NCBI RefSeq assembly: GCF_010206195.1
Contig: NZ_VIQT01000002.1
Span: 62,001 to 126,000 of the forward strand
Direction: 5' to 3'
Origin: Anaerotruncus colihominis
GTDB taxonomy: Bacteria > Bacillota > Clostridia > Oscillospirales > Ruminococcaceae
DNA: 64,000 nucleotides
Part shown: positions 55,833 through 64,000 of the stretch, piece by piece
Layout: each line of letters starts with the position of its first letter
Position numbering within the stretch: the stretch's first letter is position 1
Notes under the pieces: generated by a model
Databases searched by the model: none
Told to the model about the DNA's origin: nothing
What the model saw: the letters and a program-made list of their open reading frames with translations, nothing else
Position numbers and translations under genes: made by a program

Positions 55833-58043
55833 TTATATTGACGGGGGGATTTTGCTCCCCTTTGTCATTTGAACTTTAGCTTCCATCGTGTCCTCATTCG
55901 GATTTGGCGGGGGCATAGGCGGCCTTTTGAGTGCGGGGATAGCCGACTGCACCCTTGTGTGTAGGCGCTCTGTTTCGCCCTGTTTAGGGGGTTGTGGGGG
56001 GCATGATGTTTCTTGTTCTTGAGCAGAGCGCATTTCCTGAACTCGCTGTCGCATAAAATCGGACATGCTTTCCTGCTCCACATTGTCCTTTTGTTGAAAA
56101 CCTTGAGGTTCTTTTGCCGGAAGTGAAAAAGGAGCCTGTTCCAAAGGCTCCTCTTTCTGCAGCGGCTGTTTCGCTGTAATGTCTTCCTCCGTTTTCTGGC
56201 TGTTCTGGATGGGCACAGGGGTGTTCTCTGGTTCTGTTTTCGGATAGTCGAACCAAAATGGAGCATGGGGATCAAAGTCTGCCATTGCGAAGACTTCCCA
56301 CTCCTTCGAGTCAGGGTCCCGTGTATAGTCAAATTTCTCGCACTCCAATATTGGCTGGTCCCGCATGACAATCAACTCCGCATAGGGATTGTCCTTAGCC
56401 ATCGTCTGAATTTCGTTCAGCGTCATAACCATGCGCCGCCCAGCGCCGGAGGATTCCCGTTGATCAAGAGTAAAGTGCAAAGGGTCAAGTTTATTGTGGT
56501 TTTCCATTTTGGTATCCACCAAGACAGTGGTTTCACCAGAGCGTTCACTAAAAAACTCTGCTGTCAACGGATCTCCTCCGCCCAAAAACACAAAGTAATC
56601 GCAGTTATTGAGAATCCGGTAATGCCCTGGTTCCGGATACCGCTCGGTTAAATCGGGAATGCTCTGGAAAGCAATGCAGATATTCACATCCCTGGAACGA
56701 ACCGTTGCAATCTTTTTGGGGAAGTCTGGAATCTCTCCGATGTTCGGAAATTCGTCAAGAATGATATTAACCGGAATATCGCATTTGCCGGCTACTGTCT
56801 TGGTGTCTGCGTACTTTACTAAACGGATAAAGAGCAGCGTAAAAAACAGACAGGCGATAAAGTCATAGGTCGAATGTTGATCCGGCGTAATGACAAAATA
56901 AGCACATTTCTTTTTGGCTGGGAGCTCCAAATCAATTTCGTCACTGCCAGCTATCCGCTGCATGGGCGTATCTTTGAAGATATCCAGCCGAGACAGCAAT
57001 CCATACTGAATGTTGGGGCCGTTTTTTTCACCGGCTTTCAGAAAGATAGAAAAAGCGCTGGTAGCACCGTTCATTGGCATTCTCTTATCCAAATCAGAAA
57101 AGGCAGCTTTTAGTTGGTCAATGGTGTTATCCATTAGAAATTTGTAAGCCCAGGGGAAGGACAGGGGACCCGTTCCCAATTTCCAGATATAGTATTGATA
57201 GAGCATAATTGCTTTGAGTAGCCCCTTCTCGCCCTTGTCCCAAAAGTCATCCTTGGAATGTCCAGCAGCTGTACCGCCGGTATTTTCAATCATTACATGA
57301 GCCATCTGGCTAACAATCTCTGATTCCTCCCCATCTTCACAGTATCGCAGGGCGTCCATCATAAAGTTCCAGCCATGAGATTTGCTCAGGGAAGCCAGAT
57401 TCAAAGCACGCACAGTATAGCCATTCTTACGCAGCCATATGGCACTTTCTCTAAACAGTTCACCCTTCGGATCTGTCACAACCATGCTCTCTCCGCGGCG
57501 TTTACTGCCAATGATCTTATTGCGAATGATGGCTCTGGATTTCATAGAACCAGATGCCCCGATGACAGCCATGTGCTTATTGTGGCGTGAATCCTTTGGC
57601 CGGCTCAGAACCACTTTATCCTTTATCCCGATTATGTCGCCCTCTGCCTCCCTACATCGTTTCTCAGGGACGCAGTTAAAATATTGGTGCATTCTCGCGC
57701 TGTCCATCAGCTCAGCGGTGCCATAGGTATCCTTGTCTGAAAACCAAAAATTTCGCTTTTCGTCATGGGACATTCCGAAGTATTGCAGACCTCGCATTTT
57801 GAAAAGCGCCCAAACCAACAGGGGAATCAAAATCAACAAAGACATCATTGCTCTTCCTGAGCGTGAAAAAAGGGTGGGTATCGCCACAAAGGGATTTAGT
57901 TTAAATCCCTTGTAGCTCTTATCCACCCCTGTAGCCAAAACGCCCAGTAAATATACCAACAATGGAAGGCCGACAGTGAACCAGCGTCTGTGATTTTGGT
58001 AGGCTGTTTTAATAGCCCTTATCCACTCCTGGATTTTATCCAA
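55833..58043 (-). CDS. virD4: VirD4/TraG-type conjugative coupling ATPase
   Basis: A protein of about 736 residues from TTG 58043, behind AAAGGAGAGAACAAT (an ATG six codons upstream of the site and a TTG at 58073 are alternatives). Two membrane helices lie near residues 25-45 and 60-85. Walker A is GASGSMKS, with Met in place of the usual Gly, and Walker B is IILDEFPNIGEIPDF. The C-terminal 150 residues are Pro/Gln/Glu-rich and disordered. Coupling proteins pass the relaxase-DNA complex to the type IV secretion channel. It overlaps the region of the upstream AP2-domain gene and reads in the same direction. Confidence 0.9.
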   Translation of the reverse strand: MDKIQEWIRAIKTAYQNHRRWFTVGLPLLVYLLGVLATGVDKSYKGFKLNPFVAIPTLFSRSGRAMMSLLILIPLLVWALFKMRGLQYFGMSHDEKRNFWFSDKDTYGTAELMDSARMHQYFNCVPEKRCREAEGDIIGIKDKVVLSRPKDSRHNKHMAVIGASGSMKSRAIIRNKIIGSKRRGESMVVTDPKGELFRESAIWLRKNGYTVRALNLASLSKSHGWNFMMDALRYCEDGEESEIVSQMAHVMIENTGGTAAGHSKDDFWDKGEKGLLKAIMLYQYYIWKLGTGPLSFPWAYKFLMDNTIDQLKAAFSDLDKRMPMNGATSAFSIFLKAGEKNGPNIQYGLLSRLDIFKDTPMQRIAGSDEIDLELPAKKKCAYFVITPDQHSTYDFIACLFFTLLFIRLVKYADTKTVAGKCDIPVNIILDEFPNIGEIPDFPKKIATVRSRDVNICIAFQSIPDLTERYPEPGHYRILNNCDYFVFLGGGDPLTAEFFSERSGETTVLVDTKMENHNKLDPLHFTLDQRESSGAGRRMVMTLNEIQTMAKDNPYAELIVMRDQPILECEKFDYTRDPDSKEWEVFAMADFDPHAPFWFDYPKTEPENTPVPIQNSQKTEEDITAKQPLQKEEPLEQAPFSLPAKEPQGFQQKDNVEQESMSDFMRQRVQEMRSAQEQETSCPPQPPKQGETERLHTRVQSAIPALKRPPMPPPNPNEDTMEAKVQMTKGSKIPPSI

Positions 58044-58069
58044 ATTGTTCTCTCCTTTCTTTGACATTT

Positions 58070-58915
58070 TCAAAGCAGTGACAGATACCGTTCTGGTATC
58101 AGCGTTGTACCGTAATATAGCTTTTCTATACGGAACCGCTCTGTAATGGCGTCATCCCTGTTTTTAAAGAATTTGTTTACAACAAATTCTCCTCTGCCTT
58201 TGTGCCAGAATCGTACATTCCAACGATGTACCGATTTATCCCAGTACACCCCTTCGATTTTGGGAGGGTGGCTTGCTATGTAGGAACGCCGCATTTGTTC
58301 CAATTCCAAATACATCAACTCGCTATATTGGTCAATTACACTTTGCCCATAATATTTCCGTTCTGCATCGCGCCGGAGTTTCAATGCCTCCTTGGTATCT
58401 GCTGTGTATTTTCGCAGCACACAGACATTACGATCAAAGAATGTCACAAACCATCTATAGCGGGGTCCCAACCATTGGATACCATCAACGGTAGTAGTCC
58501 AGCATGTGGGAGTTTCGGACGGATAGACAGTAATAGCAGCCGCATCTTTTGCGGGAAGTGGTGTCCTGCAGCCGCAATCAGTCAAACGGCCACTCACCAA
58601 AAGGTTTAATGGCGATACCAATGTATTACCGCAGCTACACTTGCTTTTTGCCAATAAAAAAATCCCCTTTGCGGGGGACTTCTCCAAAAATATTTCCTGT
58701 GTAATCAGTAATCCAAATTGTCGTTGTAAAAAGTCATTCCCTTTCCGCAGAATTTCTCCAATACTCTCTTTACCTATTAAATCGTTGTATTTTTGAATAT
58801 CTGCTTCAATGTTACGAAAACAAACTCCGTTCTGGTCGGAAGAAAGCCCCCAAGAAGTAATGGGTTTTAACCGCCCGACCACTTCCTCCTCGCGAAGTGC
58901 ATTTTTACCTCTCAT
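58070..58915 (-). CDS. AP2-domain DNA-binding protein
   Basis: A 281-residue protein. Near residues 90-120 a Cys cluster (KCSCGNTLVSPLNLLVSGRL, then DCGC) suggests zinc binding. Two AP2/ERF-like units follow: a weaker one at about 140-195 ending RRDAERKYYG, and a clear one at 230-275 (GVYWDKSVHRWNVRFWHKGR...DAITERFRIEKLYYG). AP2 domains in bacteria and phages are linked to homing endonucleases or integrases; no nuclease motif is seen here. It may bind element DNA near the transfer genes. Confidence 0.7.
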   Translation of the reverse strand: MRGKNALREEEVVGRLKPITSWGLSSDQNGVCFRNIEADIQKYNDLIGKESIGEILRKGNDFLQRQFGLLITQEIFLEKSPAKGIFLLAKSKCSCGNTLVSPLNLLVSGRLTDCGCRTPLPAKDAAAITVYPSETPTCWTTTVDGIQWLGPRYRWFVTFFDRNVCVLRKYTADTKEALKLRRDAERKYYGQSVIDQYSELMYLELEQMRRSYIASHPPKIEGVYWDKSVHRWNVRFWHKGRGEFVVNKFFKNRDDAITERFRIEKLYYGTTLIPERYLSLL

Positions 58916-58966
58916 GTAATCACCTCTTATTTTCCATTTTGCGCGTCAGGAAAGAAAAGTGGCATG

Positions 58967-60553
58967 TTATAGCCGATATGGCACCTCCTCTGTGTAATGT
59001 AAAATTTCAACATATCTCTCCAACTCTTCTTGTGGGATAAAGATAATGTTCAGTTTTTCGGCATCTTCTGGATGTATCTCTTTTAAGAGACTTTTCCAAA
59101 ACGGCTCCTGCCATTCCATCGTCAAAATGGTAAATGGCTTTTCAGAAAGGGGAAGTTCCCCCATAATCCAGCGCACTGTGTCCAGATGCAGCGCTGCCAG
59201 TGTTACCAGCGTACTCCCGTCCTCCAACTCTCCGTCCACTGTCATTTCTCCTATGTATTCCCTTATAATGGCCGAGGCGTTCTTAGTCTTGCAAAGGCTT
59301 CGCCAATATTCCTTCCCAAATTCTTTTAGATACATGGGCCAGTGTGGAAATACCATTAGAGCATATAGCGGGATGGCTTCTTGAATAACAGGCAGGTAAT
59401 AAGTGTCAGGGATGATGCGCAAGTTGTAATTTTTACTCAATTCTTTTTCATCCCGACCCCTTCCATACCCGATTTCGCTTTGAATGGTTTGGAGAATGAC
59501 ACTTACCGCCGCCTGGTGGGTTTCATCGCCAAACAGAATAGCGCCTCGTATTTTCGGCTCGATAGATTCTTCAACAGGGTTCCCATGTCCATCATCGCGA
59601 ACAAGGGTAAGACTTCGCTTATAAACCATTCCGGCCCAGGAATTGATATAGGAGCGCATGGTTTCTTCCCCATTTTTTCGCAATTTAATAGCGGTTCGCT
59701 CTGTGTTGTAAATCCGATATGGACCATTTCCAGAGAAAAACACACCACTCAAGCGCGAATATCTGGTTTTGTCGGCCTCTTCCTGATTTACTCCCGAATA
59801 CTCCGCTTCCATCCTTGCCAATGCCTGTAATTCTGGCAAAAGGTAAACACATCCTATCGGTGTTTCTCGAAAGGGGTATGTTTTTGTGTCACGAAATTCT
59901 TGCCCGTAGTGATGGCGTATATTGCTTTCATAATAGCGGAAGGTTCCCAAATTGAATATGGAGTTTTCAACACCAACAAAACACCCCGAAGCACCGGTAG
60001 CTGGTAAAGCTGAAAAAGCTGGCCTGTCGGCCGCAAGATCAGGGAAATTACTCAATGATGAAAGAGGCGGTTTTGTTTGGGGATGGATGGAGAATCCCGC
60101 CTGCTCTGTCATGGCTCTTGTTTCCGACAGCAGCGATAACCGGTATACCTTTCGTTCGTCATATTCGTTAGGTGTGAGAATCAGGTCGGTAATCTCACGG
60201 TAGCGTTTTGGATTGTATGCCCCCAGATATTCCCGTCCTTTCTTTGTTAGGGCATAACGCAATCCAAAAATATAGGAGGGGAGTATTTCTCTATACTCCT
60301 GCAACTCTTCATCCTCGGATCGCGCTTTTCTTTTCTGTCCTTTTCCAAATCGTTCTCGTTTTTTGGTGTTTAAGTTCATGCAAGTAATATAGCCATCATC
60401 CTGCATTTTTCGCAGAACCTCATTTCTCCAATTTGCATTGTTCAACCAGAGTTTAAATGCCCTCTTACTTACCCACCGGCTTTCCCCAGCCAGTCTTAGG
60501 AAAGCTGAAAAAGCTGAGGAATCAATACTTTTTTTGCCGCCATTTCGTTTTAT
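58967..60553 (-). CDS. Winged-helix protein of the transfer region, with probable non-standard start
   Basis: The frame is open from 60553. AAAGGAGGTG ends seven bases before codon ATA (60551-60553), giving a 528-residue protein. The usual alternative, TTG at 60445 (492 residues), has no ribosome site and would cut a helix-turn-helix: the region before it reads SSAFSAFLRLAGESRWVSKR and continues AFKLWLNNANWRNEVLRKMQ, DDGYITC. The remaining 400 residues match no domain that I recognise. It lies between conjugation genes and resembles, at the N-terminus, replication-relaxation-type winged helices. Confidence 0.6.
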   Translation of the reverse strand: MKRNGGKKSIDSSAFSAFLRLAGESRWVSKRAFKLWLNNANWRNEVLRKMQDDGYITCMNLNTKKRERFGKGQKRKARSEDEELQEYREILPSYIFGLRYALTKKGREYLGAYNPKRYREITDLILTPNEYDERKVYRLSLLSETRAMTEQAGFSIHPQTKPPLSSLSNFPDLAADRPAFSALPATGASGCFVGVENSIFNLGTFRYYESNIRHHYGQEFRDTKTYPFRETPIGCVYLLPELQALARMEAEYSGVNQEEADKTRYSRLSGVFFSGNGPYRIYNTERTAIKLRKNGEETMRSYINSWAGMVYKRSLTLVRDDGHGNPVEESIEPKIRGAILFGDETHQAAVSVILQTIQSEIGYGRGRDEKELSKNYNLRIIPDTYYLPVIQEAIPLYALMVFPHWPMYLKEFGKEYWRSLCKTKNASAIIREYIGEMTVDGELEDGSTLVTLAALHLDTVRWIMGELPLSEKPFTILTMEWQEPFWKSLLKEIHPEDAEKLNIIFIPQEELERYVEILHYTEEVPYRL

Positions 60554-60665
60554 AAAATCACCTCCTTTGTATTATGACAGTTCGTACCTCCTGGGATGTT
60601 GAAAATCCTGAAAAAGCCGATGAACACTAAATTTTCCTTGTAATTTTGCCAGTGTTTCCAGTTTT

Positions 60666-60735
60666 GAAAACAACGCTCGAAAAACGGGTAAAATAACGCA
60701 CATTTTCTTATTTACCCACTGGTAAAACAACGCAC
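60666..60735 (-). repeat. Direct repeats GTGCGTT(A/G)TTTTACC
   Basis: Two 15-bp copies (60687-60701 and 60721-60735, one mismatch) and a diverged third (GAGCGTTGTTTTC, 60666-60678). They lie in the 190-base gap before the winged-helix gene, and look like an operator or iteron set. Confidence 0.55.
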
Positions 60736-60750
60736 TTTTTAGATGCTTTT

Positions 60751-61530
60751 TCAAGGGGAACCGATTTGTCTTTTACATTGGCTGTCCGTATACAGAGAAA
60801 GGTCCAAAGCATTTACCACTTCAAGCATCCGTTTTACTTCGGTAATGACTATTTCTGTGAAGGAACGGTCATCGGGGACTGCCATTTGAGTATTGATGAA
60901 GGTGGCTGCACTATCATTGAAAATCTGTGTGGAGTGCAGCGCGTTGAGAACACAGGAATATTCCTGATTGTCATAGTCCCGATAAAGACTTCTGGCGCGG
61001 GCCTCCTCTCCGTAGTGATGGATAAAGAGAACAAAAGCTGGGGAAATCTTTAGCTTTCCACCCCCTCTATGTTGATACTCCTGCTCGAATTTCTCCAGAG
61101 CACACCGGATCTTGTCCGGCAAATAAACGCTCCATTTTCCTTTGAAGGGAAGCAGTTCTGGCATAACCAGCCGCAAAGTGTTTGTAAGCGCATCGTGCGA
61201 AATTTGAATGTCTTGGGATATGTCCGCCTTTTGGGGAAAAGTGACGCCTGTGCGGGCATAATTAGCTGCAGTTGTTCCATACATGGAATCCAGTATTGTT
61301 CTGCGGCGCATACAGTAAAGCTCTCCTGCATCGGATAGTTCTGTCAGTCGTTGCTCCAGTTCTTCCAAATTATCTGTGCAGCGGTAGATTTCCCAACACA
61401 ATTTTGTCAGCTTTTCCTCATAGACAATCGAATGCTGAAGAAGAGCCTCCAGATGGGGAGACAGCCGATGCGGTGAAAGTTTTTGGAGGTTGCAGAGCGT
61501 TTCAGATAGGATTGTTTTGTCATTGGCCAT
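60751..61530 (-). CDS. Hypothetical helical protein of the transfer region
   Basis: A 259-residue protein, helical with coiled-coil stretches (residues 30-75: LTKLCWEIYRCTDNLEELEQ, then RLTELSDAGELY). No membrane segment and no domain recognised. AGGAGGAACCCTT-type site precedes the ATG. It lies between two winged-helix-type genes in the VirD4-VirB4 interval. Confidence 0.7.
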   Translation of the reverse strand: MANDKTILSETLCNLQKLSPHRLSPHLEALLQHSIVYEEKLTKLCWEIYRCTDNLEELEQRLTELSDAGELYCMRRRTILDSMYGTTAANYARTGVTFPQKADISQDIQISHDALTNTLRLVMPELLPFKGKWSVYLPDKIRCALEKFEQEYQHRGGGKLKISPAFVLFIHHYGEEARARSLYRDYDNQEYSCVLNALHSTQIFNDSAATFINTQMAVPDDRSFTEIVITEVKRMLEVVNALDLSLYTDSQCKRQIGSP

Positions 61531-61559
61531 AAGGGTTCCTCCTTATTTTTACATAATCC

Positions 61560-62201
61560 CTATTCTTCCATTGCGTAGATTTCATCCGCAGTATAGAAGG
61601 TGCATGTGTTTTGTTCATCCAGGGTTACAAAATAGGAGATCAATTTGGAATGAATCTGCCTGGCTGCCTGAATGTCATCTAAAACAACAATGTAACGGGT
61701 GGCTGAGAGAATAGCTTTGTCATCCTTTTCCACGATAGATGAAAAATAAGCAGCGTCTGCACGATAAAGCAGTTCCGTTCTTGCTGCTCTCAGCTGATTA
61801 TTGAAATATGCTTCATTACCCGCAGCGCAATAGGCAATCTCGTAAGAACGATCCTCCAGCATCATGCAGATTTGAGAGGGAGAAAACGAAGAAGCAATGG
61901 GAAAGTGGTGCTCCACTTTTTCCAGGAAGTAAAGTAATACCCAAAGGCATTTATCCATCGCAAAGAATTGGGATTGGGCAGGTTCCATATACTGACAGGA
62001 ATAATACCCATCCGTTCCTTTGTCATAGTAGGTTTTTGTCCCATGGATGCGTAAGGTGTTGAGGTAGCTCCGGGCCTTTTTGGGCGGGAAATGAACATTT
62101 TCAAAAAAGCGGTGGAGCTGTTCTTTTCTTACAAATCCATATTCGCAGATAAAATCCTCCAAATACTGATAAGTAGGGGGCTGTTTGATCAGTCCAATCA
62201 C
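61560..62201 (-). CDS. DUF5697-like winged-helix protein
   Basis: A 213-residue protein starting at GTG 62201 behind AAAGGAGGTGATACT. N-terminal winged helix (YQYLEDFICEYGFVRKEQLH, RFF), then an alpha/beta domain (SATRYIVVLDDIQAARQIHS), a layout I associate with DUF5697 proteins near VirB4 genes. The five-copy 20-bp-period repeat lies just upstream, so it may be autoregulated. Confidence 0.6.
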   Translation of the reverse strand: MIGLIKQPPTYQYLEDFICEYGFVRKEQLHRFFENVHFPPKKARSYLNTLRIHGTKTYYDKGTDGYYSCQYMEPAQSQFFAMDKCLWVLLYFLEKVEHHFPIASSFSPSQICMMLEDRSYEIAYCAAGNEAYFNNQLRAARTELLYRADAAYFSSIVEKDDKAILSATRYIVVLDDIQAARQIHSKLISYFVTLDEQNTCTFYTADEIYAMEE

Positions 62202-62232
62202 AGTATCACCTCCTTTGAAATTTTCTTGTTTT

Positions 62233-62321
62233 GTGTCCATTTACAATGCTTTGTGTTCGCAAGTGTTTGTGTGTGGACATATTCAATATTTTGTGGACAT
62301 AACAGCATTTGAGTGAACATA
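62233..62321 (+). repeat. Five 9-bp repeats with exact 20-bp period
   Basis: GTGTCCATT (62233), GTGTTCGCA (62253), GTGGACATA (62273), GTGGACATA (62293) and GTGAACATA (62313) start exactly 20 bases apart, on one face of the helix. The last three match best. A related pair with the same spacing lies at 22101-22130. Confidence 0.7.
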
Positions 62322-62325
62322 AAAA

Positions 62326-62356
62326 GTGCCCCAACCGGAAAATGGCGGGGCACCTG
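62326..62356 (-). terminator. Intrinsic terminator after virB4-type gene
   Basis: GTGCCCCGCC pairs with GGTTGGGGCAC on the minus strand, followed by TTTTTATG. Confidence 0.9.
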
Positions 62357-62364
62357 ATAAGGGG

Positions 62365-64000
62365 TCACAATTTGACTTTTTTATGACCGACAGGGATACG
62401 CTGCGGGCGTTCTCTGCGGACTGCCGATAACTGTTCTCCTGGGGTAAGGGCTTCTTTTTCTGGAACCTTTTTTTCTTGTAGCTTTTCCGTAAAGATAGAT
62501 GTGAGATCTGCTGCAGAAGTTGTCAGCAAATCATGCTCCATCTTACTTGCGACAATTTTAACAGCGACGCTGTTGCCGCTGCCAACGATAAGTGCCTGGC
62601 CTCTTTCCAGTCCTTGAATAATATCAATTTCTCGCTGTTCCAGGTCAAGATTCTCCTGGATCAGTTTGAGTGCAACTGGTTCTACCTTCATAATCATTCC
62701 AAGGGTACAGGCATTGAGAATCGCCTTCCCATAAGCACCACCATCCAGGGCAAAAAAGTCCTCCAGCTCCTGGGTACATGCTACTGCCCCACCTCCAAAT
62801 GCACGGATTGTTTTAAATATTTCCAGCACAAATTGTGCCGCGACGGGAGGAGCGCCCTTTCCCATAAGGTTCCAAATCTCGTCAATAAAAAGTCGCTTGT
62901 TTTTTGTGCGGTCCTCCTTAATCTTATCCCATATAAAATTTAACGCAATATACATCCCGATTGGCAGCATTTTTTTGTTCTTGCTCAAAGGCGTCAGGTC
63001 AATCACAATATAAGGATTATCAAGGGACACATTGGTTTGCTCTGAAAAATTCTTGGCAGAGCCGGTGACATATTTGCTCATAATGTTGCGAATACGATTC
63101 ATTTGAGAATCATTTTCCATCTGTAAGAACAAATCTTTTAGTGTCGGCATCTGACGATACTCCCCAGGGTTAAGCGGATCGTACAAGGAATCGTTATCGT
63201 CTGTGATACCAAACTTCCGATAGGTTTCAACAATATGGCCATTGAGCAGCTGCTCTTCCTCATTGGTGATGTCAGGCGCCATGATCTCAAACAGGGTTTC
63301 CAGGGAGGATATTTTCTCCGCAAGGATACTTTCTTCAAAATCAATACCATCCAGCAAACGATTCAGCAGAACAGCTTCTTCATCCCGTTTGCGGATCTCC
63401 ATAATGTTGATACAGTGCGGGGAGCCTGGTCCCATTCGGATATACTGTCCACCAATAGCCTCACAGCTTCTTTGGAACTCATGCCCCTTGATTGGCGCTA
63501 TAACGAACACTTGTTTTCCAGATTCCCTTGTGCGCAGTGCCTGTGTACCCAGGTTGTAGGTCTTGCCAGCGCCTGTGGAACCCAGTATATACATATTGGC
63601 ACTTTTATATTTTGCTGTATCGAACAAATCTGGCATAACAAGGGAGCCATTGGTCACATTGGTGCCAAACAGAATACCATTATCGTCCATAAGTTCATAG
63701 CTGGCAAAGGGATACAGGGCAGCAGCGCCAGAGGTTAGCATATTACGGTGGCCCAGAGCGAAGATGGAATCAGGAACCTTGCACAAGGGCAGCGTGCCGA
63801 GGAAAGCATCCTCCTGGTGGTAATTAGCTGGAATACATCGCATATCCATATCCTCAAACATCGCGGTAATTTGAGCCATACGGCTGAACAGCGTCTCTTC
63901 ATCCATAGCAATTACAGTGATAATCGTGGTGATGTAAAAGAAGTCCTCACCATTAGCTAAACCATCCTTGATATACTGAGCCGATTGAGCTTTACTGCGT
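62365..64000 (-). CDS. virB4: VirB4-type conjugation ATPase (start beyond window)
   Basis: The frame is open to base 64000, giving 545 residues of the C-terminal part. Walker A is GSTGAGKT; Walker B is RLFIDEIWNLMGKG; the TraC/VirB4 features SKNKKMLPIGMYIAL and FGGGAVACTQELEDFFALDG are present. VirB4 powers assembly of and transport through the type IV secretion channel at the membrane. The C-terminus is basic (RRERPQRIPVGHKKVKL). Its start and N-terminal domain are outside the window. A terminator follows directly. Confidence 0.9.
   Translation of the reverse strand, partial: RSKAQSAQYIKDGLANGEDFFYITTIITVIAMDEETLFSRMAQITAMFEDMDMRCIPANYHQEDAFLGTLPLCKVPDSIFALGHRNMLTSGAAALYPFASYELMDDNGILFGTNVTNGSLVMPDLFDTAKYKSANMYILGSTGAGKTYNLGTQALRTRESGKQVFVIAPIKGHEFQRSCEAIGGQYIRMGPGSPHCINIMEIRKRDEEAVLLNRLLDGIDFEESILAEKISSLETLFEIMAPDITNEEEQLLNGHIVETYRKFGITDDNDSLYDPLNPGEYRQMPTLKDLFLQMENDSQMNRIRNIMSKYVTGSAKNFSEQTNVSLDNPYIVIDLTPLSKNKKMLPIGMYIALNFIWDKIKEDRTKNKRLFIDEIWNLMGKGAPPVAAQFVLEIFKTIRAFGGGAVACTQELEDFFALDGGAYGKAILNACTLGMIMKVEPVALKLIQENLDLEQREIDIIQGLERGQALIVGSGNSVAVKIVASKMEHDLLTTSAADLTSIFTEKLQEKKVPEKEALTPGEQLSAVRRERPQRIPVGHKKVKL

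Noticed and set aside
54615-55841. 408-codon plus-strand frame
   Set aside because: Antisense shadow of the S1-domain protein gene; no ribosome site or known domain.
60572-60754. 60-codon minus-strand frame coupled to the gene at 60751
   Set aside because: Although it overlaps the upstream stop by four bases, it covers the direct repeats, has low-complexity content and no recognisable feature; left out as probably non-coding.
1-64000. tRNA, rRNA or integration site within the window
   Set aside because: No cloverleaf-like or rRNA sequence and no flanking direct repeats were recognised by eye; a tRNAscan-SE run would be needed to exclude short tRNAs.

Overview
The window looks like part of a large conjugative element (a plasmid or integrative conjugative element) from a gut-type, spore-forming Clostridia host. 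Evidence seen in the sequence: strong AGGAGG-type ribosome sites, a SpoVT/AbrB-type regulator, a class B sortase with a huge wall-anchored adhesin, VirD4- and VirB4-type type IV secretion ATPases, a serine recombinase, and many accessory DNA-processing genes. No rRNA, tRNA or metabolic operon was recognised. Two genes run off the ends: the N-terminus of a giant helicase/DNA-methylase protein at base 1 and a VirB4-type ATPase at base 64000. No relaxase or integrase is in view, so plasmid versus integrated element is undecided.

Layout. 1-9.2 kb (minus strand): an operon with an OB-fold protein, a membrane protein, a MoxR-like AAA+ ATPase, a small XRE regulator and a metalloprotease-like/VWA protein, then an Rpn-type nuclease and a deoxyribosyltransferase-like protein. 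9.2-15 kb (mostly plus): an ECF sigma/anti-sigma pair, a secreted protein, an ImmA/IrrE protease, a zinc ribbon, a second sigma-like factor, and a phage-style lysis pair (ricin-B/M23 endolysin and holin). 15-27 kb (minus): serine recombinase, a roughly 500-nt structured non-coding RNA, SSB, UvrD-type helicase, a large sigma factor, a free-standing RNA polymerase alpha-CTD protein, RusA, a Panacea-domain protein and a four-repeat Myb-like protein. 27-44 kb (minus): RecD2 helicase, YqaJ exonuclease, two DNA methylases, a YodL-type protein, SpoVT and a run of small unknown genes. 44-54.4 kb: sortase B, a giant MucBP/Cna-B adhesin and BspA-type leucine-rich surface proteins. 54.4-64 kb: S1-domain protein, VirD4, an AP2-domain protein, winged-helix proteins and VirB4.

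The most striking feature is a leader RNA repeated nine times between 0.5 and 44 kb, always on the minus strand and always in front of the first gene of an operon. Eight copies have a near-identical consensus sigma-A promoter (TTGACA-N17-TACAAT), a conserved stem-loop and two intrinsic-terminator hairpins before the start codon; copy 4 has a weaker -10 and a single terminator. Stems keep pairing while their sequence changes. This implies that most of the element's operons are switched together by readthrough of built-in terminators (antitermination or a riboswitch-like signal). The ligand or factor is unknown and I do not recognise the RNA as a named family.

Other regulatory layers seen: a separate operator-like motif shared by four promoters (ECF sigma, a small RNA at 19.2 kb, UvrD, large sigma), a five-copy array of 9-bp repeats with an exact 20-bp period upstream of the conjugation gene at 61.6 kb, and a pseudoknot-capable hairpin before the second sigma factor. 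With three sigma-like proteins, an alpha-CTD protein, an AbrB-type protein and an S1 protein, the element seems to carry much of its own expression control.
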